Shown in pieces: positions 22,901 to 32,487 of a stretch of DNA of 64,000 nucleotides (within the stretch, counting starts at the first letter, position 1; each line of letters begins with the position of its first letter). The notes under the pieces are model-generated. The model had not been told where the DNA came from. It ran no database searches and was given only the letters and a program-made list of their open reading frames with translations. This DNA is from Calliopum simillimum. Taxonomy: Eukaryota; Arthropoda; Insecta; Diptera; Lauxaniidae. The DNA lies in contig OX638369.1 of NCBI GenBank assembly GCA_951812925.1, positions 27,757,392 to 27,821,391 of the forward strand, written 5' to 3'. Position numbers and translations under genes: made by a program.

Positions 22901-23150
22901 TAGTTTATAAAGGTCTTCTGACAATCGGTCCTTTCAACAAAAGAACGAATATGGAACGGGTACTACTACTTAATCAAATTTCAAGATATTTATTTCTACT
23001 CATAGCACATCGTATTGCATTGAATTCTCCACTCCACTCAACAAACCAAATCATAAATGAGCAAATGGTACCAAATTCTCCAATTAGAAATGAACCAGCA
23101 ATACAACAGTACCCAGATTCCGCGTTTCTAATTCCACTGCAGTGACAAAA
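22880..23150 (+). repeat. Upstream copy of a local duplication (second copy 24162-24410)
   Basis: CAACATACTCACTCGTAGTT, AAGGTCTTCTGACAATCGGTC, GTACTACTACTTAATCAAAT, GCACATCGTATTGCATTGAA and, near 23076, ATTCTCCAATTAGAAATGAA recur in the same order and orientation at 24162-24410. In both places the segment follows the end of a minisatellite block, so array plus flank were duplicated together. Confidence 0.8.
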
Positions 23151-23769
23151 TCTATAAACAGTCTAGATCTGTTCTGATTGAGAAAGAGGATGTACAAAAT
23201 ATGTTTTAGATCGTGTTGAAATTCATAGCCTTTAAAATAATATTTAATTTGGATGATAATTATGATTTATTTGGGGAAAATTTAGATGCAAAAGATAATT
23301 TATTGGATTGGAATGAGGTTTCATACCCATAATTTCAAAAAACCTTTTAAAGTCCGATTAATATGGAATGAAGTTAGAAACTATAGAGCGCTCCAAGCAC
23401 AAAATAATCAAAAAGATCCAAATTGATTGCTCTTCTAGGGTTAGGATATTTCTTATTCGGCCTCGACGAATAATATGGCAAAACACCTTTCTAAAACTTT
23501 TTTACTAGAAAATCTTTAATATGACATGATTTGATATAATATCTAAGCAGAAAATCATTGGAATTATATTAAAAATTGAAATGTAAATTTTGTTACTTTT
23601 ATTACCTTTAAGTTCATTTCATGTCATATGGCATAATTCCCAAAAACCACTTTTGAAACAAAATTTTTTAAAAATTATTTTCAATTATTGTAGAAATGGC
23701 TCTTAGTAGTAAGAAAATGAACAGTAACGATTTTTAAAGTCAAAAAGAAAAAAAAAGTTCCGAAAGGGT
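23151..23769. other. Spacer between two minisatellite blocks
   Basis: AT-rich unique-looking sequence, no coding potential recognised. Confidence 0.5.
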
Positions 23770-24165
23770 TAACGACTTTTGCAAATATTTTGACTTTCTG
23801 AAGATTTTTTTACTTGTGCAAAATTTTTCGACTTTCTCTACTTTCCCATTATTTTTCGACTATCTCGACGTTTTTGGACTTTCTCTTCGACATTTTCTAG
23901 GTTTTTCAAATTTCTCAAATTTTTTCGTCATTTGCAAAATTTTTAGATTTTCTCAATATTTTTAGAATTTCTGAAAAATTGTTGACTATCCAATATTTTT
24001 CGACTTTCTGAATAATTTTTGACTTTCTCAAGATTCTTCGACATTCCGAAACCTTTCGTCATTTTTCGACTTTCTCAAGATTTTTCGATTTTTGCAAAAT
24101 TTTTCGATTCTCGCAAAATGTTTGGACTTTTACTCAAAATTTTTTGACTTCCGCAAAACTTTCTC
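23770..24165. repeat. Second block of the ~20-bp minisatellite
   Basis: Same unit as 21185-22900 (TTTTTCGACTTTCTCAAGA variants), about 20 copies, followed at 24162 by the duplicated flank. Confidence 0.85.
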
Positions 24166-24410
24166 AACATACCTATTCGTAATTCTATGAAGGTCTTCTG
24201 GGAATCGGTCCTTCCAACAAGAGAAAGAATAGAGTAGGGGTACTACTTAATCAAATTTGTAGATGTTTCCTACTCCATAGCACAGCGTATTGCTTTGAGT
24301 TCTCCAAAAAATATCGCTGATTCGGTGTGCTCGTGCACTCTACAAAGGAAATCTTAAAAAAAAAATCTAAATTCTCCAATTAGAAATGAACCAGCAATAC
24401 AACAGCAACA
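24162..24410 (+). repeat. Downstream copy of the local duplication
   Basis: Collinear with 22880-23150 (AAGGTCTTCTGGGAATCGGTC, ACTACTTAATCAAATTTG, CACAGCGTATTGCTTTGAG, ATTCTCCAATTAGAAATGAA) with scattered substitutions and indels. Confidence 0.8.
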
Positions 24411-24900
24411 GGAATGTTATTGTTCATTTCGTGTGTGTGCCAACAAAAAACTTTGAGCGCGCGCAAAATGAATGCAACAACAACATGTACACATTCGAAC
24501 AACTTCTTTTGCCGGCATAGCCAAACTCCCATAGACAAGACAACACATTGAGGAAAACAGTTTGCCGCGAACATTACAAACGAAATGACGTGTCCGTGCA
24601 GTTTGTCGTCGTCGTCGTTATGGGTTAATAAAGTTGCGCCATAACAGTGTTGATTCTAACTAGAAACGGTCGGTTATGTCGTACGCGTAGATACTATACA
24701 TTTTTTCATTAATTAAATGAAAATTTCAAGACAAAAAAAAAAAAAAGTACCTACGAGTTCATATGCGATATCTTGGACTTAGATATCAGTGATACTTTTG
24801 TTTGTGTCAGCGACGCCGCAGCTAAGTGTATTTTGTTTATACAAAAGTAAAGACGAAAAAAAAGGAATTTCATGTTTTTTATGAAATGTTTTGGAAGAAT
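24411..24900. other. Gene-free stretch before the A-rich tract
   Basis: Contains a GCGCGC run (24457-24466), a GTCGTCGTCGTCGTT run near 24605 and an ACTATACATTTTTT near 24691. No ORF of note. Confidence 0.4.
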
Positions 24901-26307
24901 GAAAAAAAAGTATTTTTTTTACTTTAATTGATTTACTTTAAACTCAACACACTCAAGCACACTATCTTTGAGAAAGATAGCATATCTGCTAGATATAAAT
25001 TGTAAGCAAAAATTAAATAAATATTGAAAAGTGAAAAGCGCTAAGTAAACAATTGTGAAGTGTAGAGCTTAGGGTGAATAAGAAAATTATCAGAAATGCA
25101 TTGATAAGAAATCAATAAAAAAAATTAAGTGGGATTTGAAAGAAAAAAAAAAAAAAAAAGAAACTAAAATTTATTGGTGTCATCAAAAAAGCAAACAAAT
25201 TAACGACCACAACAAATTTTAATTAAAAATGAGAATCAACGACAAAAAAAATTTGAACGAAAACGTTTAGCGTAGTAGTAGATAATCGAGAACTACCTAC
25301 GAAAAAAGTTTTCTGGATTATACTATAAGTCGAAATAAAGAAATAAAACGTGTGCCGAAAAATCTCTTACGAATCATAGTGTAGATAAAATCGAATCAAG
25401 AAAAACAAAACGTCCTCCGAAAGCCAAAAAATCTCTTACGAATCATAGTGTGGATAAAATCAAATCAAGAAATATCACCAAAACAAAATTAAATATCAAA
25501 AATTTTTGAAATATTCAAAAAAGCATGATATCAACCATATAGAATTGAAATTATGTACATACTTATATTCAAATTTGTTGCGAACTATAAATCAAATCAA
25601 ATCAAATCAAAAAGTTAAAAAAATACCACAAATTTTAAATTCAGAAATACAATGCCTAGTATGTTAAACTAAAAAAAAAATGTTCCGAAAAAATTCTAAC
25701 GAATCATAAAGGACTCAAATCTGGTTTTAAAAATTGCTACAAATGAAAAGTTGAAAACGTTTATATAAGAAAATCTCAAGAAATTTGAATAAAATTTGAA
25801 TAAAAAAGTATTTGAATAATCATAAGGCAGCTGAATCAATATTAAAAACTGTCATAAATACAAAGCCAAAAATTCTACATTCAAAATTCTGCGGAAATTT
25901 CAATAAAATCACAAAAGAAAAAATCAAGATAAAAATATAGTTCTAAAAAATTTGTTGCGAACTATAACCGAAATGCAATATCGAGCAAAAACTACTTGCA
26001 TATTGAACTCTGTACACAAAAGCTCTGAAAAAAAAAACCATAAAACCCAAAAGTGAAATGTGAAAAGTAAAAGAGGCCAAAAAGGTATCTTAAAATATAG
26101 AAAAAGTTATTGCGAATTACGAACGAATGAAAAAGTTGTTCTGAATTTTATAACAAGACACAAAAAGAAATAAAAAAACCCAAAAACTTAATTCATTGAA
26201 AATGTAATCAGTAAAACTAATCAAAATTGCTATAAAGCTAAAAAAATTGTTGCGAATTATATTCAAAGTGAATGATAAAGCTCTAGCGATCGATATGGCA
26301 AGAAAAC
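24900..26307 (+). other. A-rich strand-asymmetric tract with a recurring TTGCGAATTATAA-like motif (left part)
   Basis: The plus strand is very rich in A and poor in C, with no ORF. A short motif recurs: TCTTACGAATCATAGTG (about 25364 and 25431), GTTGCGAACTATAAATC (about 25578), TCTAACGAATCATAAAGG (about 25694), GTTGCGAACTATAACCG (about 25953), ATTGCGAATTACGAACG (about 26109) and GTTGCGAATTATATTC (about 26249). The tract continues at 39636-40060 on the other side of the LTR retrotransposon, so it was one stretch before the insertion. It resembles an A-rich fly 5' UTR or a decayed tandem repeat; neither is proven. Confidence 0.5.
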
Positions 26308-29025
26308 TGTAACGAAATCTGCCTCTTCGAGGCCCACATCCCTAGGACCGGTTCTTCACACCTAGTTTTCGTCGGTCGTAGCTCAGGGAAAATGGGGGGG
26401 TACTTGGCCTATGGATATGGACGACAAGCTACATAAATTAAAAATTGTGTGAAGGGTAAGATATTATAACCAAAAAACCAGAAATTAAACAAACATTCAC
26501 GACCAAAAGCCACTGATTATCGATTACAGAACAAAATTAAATCTATTGAACCTAATTGGGGATGCCGGGGCGTTTAAATAACCAAACTGGAGGAACACTA
26601 GATGGTATTGGTTCCAACCTCTTTACCCACCCAACCTGCTAACATGATAGGGATCTTAGTATGCTAGCCCACTTTGCCTTCAACCTACTTCGCCTTCGTG
26701 CTTAAATAATTAGACTTACAAAGATGTCATTTTTAAACGTTATAACATTTTATTTAAATAAAGAGAGAAAAAAAAAATGCTTAAGAATATTGTTCACATC
26801 GAGCCTTAGCAATGAAAGATACTCTTACAAAAATTAATTTTTATGCTATCGATAACTTTCAACAATGTTTTAACATGATCGAGTTCAGATAGATATTAAA
26901 TATAAAACAATAATAGAAATATAGAAAATAATCGAATGCTTATTGCTATGTTTTAAGTGTTCATCAACTTTAACGTTTTAAAATTTGTGCATGTCCAGTG
27001 ACTAACTCTATAGTAACTAACTCTATGCGATATTAAATGTCAAATAGACCAAAAGAAGAAAACAAAAATTTAAGCTCTGCATTTCTATGCAACTTGACAT
27101 ATGCAATTCTTTCATTTGTTTACATATCTCACTTTTTGTGTTTTAGGTTTTTAAGAAACAAAAACTGAGAGAACTAAAGAAAGCGTAAACGATAAAATAT
27201 AATAGAATTTTTGTTACTCACTCTTACTCCTAGACACGACAGCAGGCCTGATGTTTTGTTGTTGGAGCTGTATCTCGTAACCTGTTAAACCAATGTTATT
27301 AACATACAAAGCAAATTGTTTTTGTTTCTGATTACCTATTTCTTTTCTTATGAAAATGTAAACGAGAGCACCTTTTTTTTCTCTTTTACGTTGTAAAATA
27401 ATTCTACTTTTACTTATGTTTGTTGCTGTATGCTTTCATTCATAATTTTGGTTACTTTTTAAAAAAAACATTTTCATAAAAAAAAAATATTAGTATCTTT
27501 AGTGATCGAATACAGTAGTGGCCGAACTTATTATGTCAACTTTATGAAAAAAAACTTTGCATATGTAAATCTAAATCTTTAGTTTCTGATTAAAACCAAA
27601 ATGTTTCCAATGATTAATTTTTCTAAATAATTTAATGTATGTAACTTCCATCCTCAAATAAAAATTATGTTTAACTTTCAAATTCTCTTTTCTAATACAA
27701 AATTATTTTGAAATTTTGTTTTTCAATATCGATATGATATTATAGAAAGCAAATTATTAAAGATTTGGATTATTAAGGTGCAAAATTTTGTTTTCTTTCA
27801 GTATTGTCTATATATATATCGTTTTTATCTCATTTAAGCAAGTTTTAAGTCTTAAATTTACGTAATTTATCACTATTTATGAATTATAAATTTATATGTA
27901 CATATATATCGCGCATTTCAAAGTTTATTTCAAAGTTTATTAATATTTTGTTCTTATAGAGGTATGTATTTTTATAGGTTTGTATTTTTAAAGGTAAGTT
28001 TTATATGATATAAGTTTAGTTTAGTGTAAGACAATGTTATATATGTAAACTTTTTTTCTTTGTTTTTGTTTTTCAGTTTTGATCTTGCGTTAGGAATTTT
28101 TTTTGTTTTCTGTTTTTATCTTACGTTAGGTATTATTCTTCTACTACATTATGTGATTTTATTGTGCAAAATTATATTAAATTAATCGTAGTATTATATG
28201 AGTCTAAGGATTTGTATGGGTGGACATATTTTATGTAAAAAGAACAGATTTATATATCCTTATGATATATAGCATCTAAATCTGAAAAATTTGTATATGA
28301 ATTATAAATGATCTTATCTGTTTTCTTCCTTTTTCCATTAATTGACCATTTAAGGCTTTTTCAACTATCTGCAGCGATGGGGTCAGCGATGAGGTTATGG
28401 GGGTGCTCCAATTGTCGAACTACTCCGGAGCTTTCGATGGATGAATATTGTTGTACTCGTGGTATTCGGGAATCTGCTGGTACTTCTCTTGTACAAAAAT
28501 AGGGATTCCACGACAGAAAGAAATGTCTGTCCGAGTTAATGTTGTATGGTTTCCGAGTATATATGCAAAATTACGTGTATATATTTCTTGGACTCGGTGG
28601 TAACTTTTACGGCTTTCGATTAAACTTAATATTACACGGAAAAATTTAACTATTTGGCTTATTTTTCGGTGACTGTCCATCACTTGAATGAATTTACTAC
28701 GATCAAAAAGATTTTCCAGAATGAAATACTACTTGCACGTCTTTGCTGTTCGCGATCTCGAAGAATAAGGGCTGATCTTTTCCGGAAACTAGGCAGACAT
28801 TACATTTGGGCCCACGTTTTCATATGTCATTACAACTTACAGTTCTTTTACAACAGGGTGAACAATTGGATTGTGTCTCGGGTGAAACATGGATATGAAT
28901 ATTCAGAATGACATGCAACTTTTAAGTTTGACGTTAGTTGAAAGCAAAAATTTAGTTCTTTGAAACTTTTAAGTTGATCAAAAAAAAAAAATTTATCATT
29001 AACTGGATATCACCCTCACAAAACA
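26308..29025 (-). repeat. 3' LTR, 2718 bp
   Basis: It starts TGTAACGAAATCTGCC on the plus strand (the LTR 3' end on the element strand) and ends in CACCCTCACAAAACA. It aligns base for base with 34953-35951 plus 37917-39635. At 2.7 kb it is long for a Ty3/gypsy LTR. The outermost AAACA may be flank or internal sequence rather than LTR. No purine tract is obvious on the element strand just before it. Confidence 0.95.
28420..28683 (-). other. Sense-strand open frame inside the LTR (87 residues), identical in both LTRs
   Basis: The frame is on the element's coding strand and starts MMDSHRKISQIVKFFRV. The same frame occurs at 39030-39293 in the 5' LTR. The residues give no recognisable family. 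Identity between the two LTRs is expected from replication, so it is not evidence for selection. It may be a chance ORF. Plus-strand frames at 28308-28502 and 28654-28911 overlap it and are equally unsupported. Confidence 0.2.
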
Positions 29026-29157
29026 GGTACAGTTCTACAACATTGCAACTGAAATGGAGCTGAAAAAGGTGATAGCAAAGTTTTTAGTTTCTCTGTTTTA
29101 AGAGAAAAAGTAGGCAAATGCAAGTTTTGAGACAGAGGGAAAAAAAATATAATATTT
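29026..29157 (-). other. Short 3' untranslated segment between pol and 3' LTR
   Basis: About 130 bp. A polypurine tract is expected adjacent to 29025 on the minus strand, but the sequence there is mixed (ends ACTGTACCTGTTT), so I cannot point to one. Confidence 0.5.
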
Positions 29158-32100
29158 TTAACACCAAATATCCTTGGCATGATAAGTACCTATGGCCTTG
29201 CCTTCCACGTCTTCAAGCTCATAATATGCATCACCTAAAATTCTTCTTACTCTGCATTTTACTCCTACAGGTGCTAACTTAGCATTAAAATTTTTTGCTA
29301 AATTACTTTGAGCAAAATTTCTTCTAATAACTTCTTGCCCAACATGCAATTTCCTTGCTTTTGACCTCAAATTATATGTATGAACGTTTTTTTCGTAAGC
29401 AGCTTTAAAATTAGCTTTAACAGAATCTCGAATAATCGCAAATTCATCGCTTCTTTCGACTCTAGCATCATTTTCAGAAAGTATTTTTAGATTTCTTAAG
29501 ATCGCATAATCTTTCCCATGTGTGATCATTTCCTGGCCTAAAAGTAATTGGTAAGGAGTTCGTCCTGTAGATTGGTGCAGACTGTTTCTTAAGGAAGAGT
29601 TGATACCGCTAATATATTGGTCCCAGTCTCTTTGGTCCTTTCGCACAAACGATCTCAAAGCTTCGTTGATTGAACGGTTTACTCGTTCCGAAGCGTTCGA
29701 TTGAGGACTATAAACTGCGGTGCAGGTATGATTTACCCCATATTTAATCAAAAAATTTTCAAATTCCTTACTTTTGAATTGTGAGCCATTGTCTGTCACA
29801 ATTGTCTCGGGTACGCCAAAACAATCAAATATCTCACACTTAAGAAAATCTATTATGTTTCGAGAGATGAACTTTTTTAACGGTTTTAAAAATGGAAACT
29901 TCGAGAAGTGATCCAGGACAATAAGGATGCCTATGTTTCCCTTTTTGGACCTTGGAAATGGTCCAATGAGATCTAAATATAATCTCTCAAAAGGTCTAAC
30001 GGTTTCTATCATTCTGCCCATGGGTGGTCTTAAACTGTATGTGGGAGATTTTGATGTTTTGCATAATTCACAATTAAGGACATAATTTTTCACGTCTACG
30101 ACTACTCCAGGCCAATAAAAATACCGCCGAATTCTTTCCAAAGTTTTGGCTATACCGCCGTGGGCAGATGAAGCTGCATCATGAGCCGCATATATGACAC
30201 TATGCCTAAGTTCTTCCGGAACTAGCAATCTCCACGAGTCAGATTCATCGGAATCTCCTGTTGAGAACCCTATTCGGTGATAAATATATTTCTCAATGAC
30301 TTTAAAATCTGGCATTTCCGATTGTGCAAACTTTTCCCTGAGCGCTTTATAATTTTCACTATCAAAACTTTTTGAATTCAAATCTAACAATGGTAACACT
30401 TCAACGTCAAGTTCATCAACCGCGTTGTCATTCTCGAATGCACGCGAAAGTGCATCTGCCACTACATTATCGCTGCCTTTGCGATGTTCGATAGAAAAGT
30501 GAAATCCTTGAAGTTTAAGTGCCCATCTGGCCAATCTTCCGCTCAGATCTTTTTGGCTCATTAGCCATTTGAGGCTGGCATGATCTGTTACGACTTTAAA
30601 TTCGTATCCTTCGATGTATGGTCGATATTTTTTGACCGCAAGCACAACGGCAAGACATTCCAACTCAGTCACGGTGTAGTTGCGCTGAGCCTTGTTGAGT
30701 TTGTGAGACATAAAAGCTATGGGCTTTTCGTCTCCATTCTCATCAGCTTGCGCAAGCAATGCCCCTACACCGTACTGGCTGGCATCACATTGGACGACGA
30801 ATGGTTTATTATAATCAGCATGAACAAGAAGAGGCGCAGTTGATAACTTATTCTTCAAGGTTTCGAAGGAGGCTTGGGCATTTGTGTTCCATGAAAAAGA
30901 TTTCTTCTTAGAAAGAAGCTCAGTGAGGTGAAAAGTTGTGGATGCGTAGTCATCAATAAACCTTCTGTACCAACCTGTCATGCCAAGAAATTGGCGAAGT
31001 TGCCGGACAGTTTTTGGTACAGGAAAGTCTGATATTGCACTCACTTTGTCTGGGTCTACCTCAAGCGAACCTTTCCCTACGACAAAGCCGAGGTACTTCA
31101 CTTGAGATAGCCCAAACATACTCTTTTTGAGGTTTATGGTCAAACCCGCTTTCCGTAAATTAAGTGCAACCTCTAAAAGATGGCTTACATGTTGGTCAAG
31201 GGTTTGGCTAACAACAAGTAAATCATCCAGATAAACAAATACGTATGATTTTAAGTTATAAGGAATTACCTTGTCCATCAATCGACACATTGTTTGTGGC
31301 GCATTGCACAAGCCAAATGGCATTCGAGCAAATTGATACAATGGCCGATTGGGTATTGTAAAGGCAGTTTTTGGACGAGATTCCTTTTCTAAATTTATCT
31401 GCCAGAAGGCATCTTTGAGATCAATTTTCGAAATAAAATAAACAGGAGGCAATCTTGAAAGAAGACCATCGATGTTAGGTATCGGGTATGCATCTTTTAC
31501 TGTCAAAGAGTTCAATTTTCGGGAGTCCAAACAAAATCTGACTTTCTGTGGCTTCACTACAAGAACCGTAGGGGACGACCATGCGGAGCTTTCGGCTTCT
31601 TCAATGACGCCTTGATTTAGCATTCGATCTACTTCTTTGCACAAAATTTTCTCCATCGCTGGAGAAATCGGGTAATGCCTTTGTTTAATTGGGGTGGCAT
31701 TCCCAGTATCAATCTTATGCTCTATCAATGTCGTCAACCCCAGGCCTTCCTTTTCAAATGATGGAAAAGCTGAAATTGCGGTTTCAAGTTTTTGTTGTTC
31801 GGACGGACTAAGTGTGAGAAATTCGCAATCTTTTTGGTCGGCACGTAGTTCAGAAATAACATTTTCAAAATTAAGTTTTAAGCCAAATTCAACCCAAAAA
31901 TCCATTCCACATATTATATCTTGTTTTAATGAGGGTATTAATAGAAAATTAAATGACTTAATAAAGTCTCTAAATTCAACTGAGACTAAAACAGAACCAA
32001 GAACTTGCTGGTTTTGTCCATCAGCCGTTTTTACAGAACCAGAAAACTTTTTAAACATGGATTTATCCTTCAGAATGTCTTTCGCCAAATCTCCACCTAT

Positions 32101-32487
32101 GCAACTTTTGTTTGCACCACTGTCAAGAAGAGCAAAAAAGGTTTTACCAAACACATTTAGTTTCGCGTAAGGTCGTTCATCGATGCCTTTATGAACTACT
32201 GCTGATATAACAGCTTTTTGCAACAATCTTTTATTTCGCCAAAAATCACGCATACGACGTGTTGAACGTTTTAATGATTTTGCACTGAGGCTATCCGAAA
32301 ATATCCTAGCGCGAATTTTATTGTATTCAGCCAACCGTACATGATATGGCCGTTTTAAAGGGTGTTGTAAATTATGATGACAAGATGGTGAAATTAATGG
32401 GGAGTTTGAGATGTTTAATTCCGAGGACGTGTTGGATTCGGATGGCCACTGTTGGCACGGCGGACATCCACTTTCCCGTTTTCCGTT
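29158..32487 (-). CDS. Pol polyprotein: protease, reverse transcriptase, RNase H, integrase
   Basis: The frame opens at 32487 and overlaps the end of gag by about 73 nt in the -1 frame; no ATG is needed if it is made as Gag-Pol by frameshifting. Numbering from the codon at 32334: aspartic protease LLDSGA (Asp71); RT with catalytic Asp305 in SKIDLKDAFWQI and YLDD at 368-371; RNase H Asp517 (QCDAS), Glu557 (VTELE), Asp584 (VTDHAS); integrase zinc-binding His and Cys755/758 (CELC); DDE core Asp788 (YLDLIGPF), Asp848 (VTDNGSQF) and Glu883 (SNASERVNRS), spaced by 34 residues. A C-terminal region (VGQEVIRRNF to YHAKDIWC) has no chromodomain signature. There is no stop or frameshift in about 1,060 codons, so this Pol looks functional. 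It would copy the RNA in capsids and insert the cDNA. Confidence 0.96.
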   Translation of the reverse strand, partial: NGKRESGCPPCQQWPSESNTSSELNISNSPLISPSCHHNLQHPLKRPYHVRLAEYNKIRARIFSDSLSAKSLKRSTRRMRDFWRNKRLLQKAVISAVVHKGIDERPYAKLNVFGKTFFALLDSGANKSCIGGDLAKDILKDKSMFKKFSGSVKTADGQNQQVLGSVLVSVEFRDFIKSFNFLLIPSLKQDIICGMDFWVEFGLKLNFENVISELRADQKDCEFLTLSPSEQQKLETAISAFPSFEKEGLGLTTLIEHKIDTGNATPIKQRHYPISPAMEKILCKEVDRMLNQGVIEEAESSAWSSPTVLVVKPQKVRFCLDSRKLNSLTVKDAYPIPNIDGLLSRLPPVYFISKIDLKDAFWQINLEKESRPKTAFTIPNRPLYQFARMPFGLCNAPQTMCRLMDKVIPYNLKSYVFVYLDDLLVVSQTLDQHVSHLLEVALNLRKAGLTINLKKSMFGLSQVKYLGFVVGKGSLEVDPDKVSAISDFPVPKTVRQLRQFLGMTGWYRRFIDDYASTTFHLTELLSKKKSFSWNTNAQASFETLKNKLSTAPLLVHADYNKPFVVQCDASQYGVGALLAQADENGDEKPIAFMSHKLNKAQRNYTVTELECLAVVLAVKKYRPYIEGYEFKVVTDHASLKWLMSQKDLSGRLARWALKLQGFHFSIEHRKGSDNVVADALSRAFENDNAVDELDVEVLPLLDLNSKSFDSENYKALREKFAQSEMPDFKVIEKYIYHRIGFSTGDSDESDSWRLLVPEELRHSVIYAAHDAASSAHGGIAKTLERIRRYFYWPGVVVDVKNYVLNCELCKTSKSPTYSLRPPMGRMIETVRPFERLYLDLIGPFPRSKKGNIGILIVLDHFSKFPFLKPLKKFISRNIIDFLKCEIFDCFGVPETIVTDNGSQFKSKEFENFLIKYGVNHTCTAVYSPQSNASERVNRSINEALRSFVRKDQRDWDQYISGINSSLRNSLHQSTGRTPYQLLLGQEMITHGKDYAILRNLKILSENDARVERSDEFAIIRDSVKANFKAAYEKNVHTYNLRSKARKLHVGQEVIRRNFAQSNLAKNFNAKLAPVGVKCRVRRILGDAYYELEDVEGKAIGTYHAKDIWC

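Noticed and set aside
21436..22924. ORFs rich in Phe/Leu/Ser or Lys/Ser/Arg on both strands
   Set aside because: All are translations of the ~20-bp minisatellite unit.
21185..24165. CRISPR-like regular repeat array
   Set aside because: Units are short, degenerate and contiguous without unique spacers, and the DNA is eukaryotic.
31694..32170. 158-codon plus-strand ORF opposite pol
   Set aside because: Antisense shadow of the intact protease/RT frame, with no independent motif.
32455..32475. GGGAAAG as a classical -1 slippery heptamer in the gag-pol overlap
   Set aside because: In the gag frame the codons are GGG AAA G.., one position out of phase with the X-XXY-YYZ arrangement.
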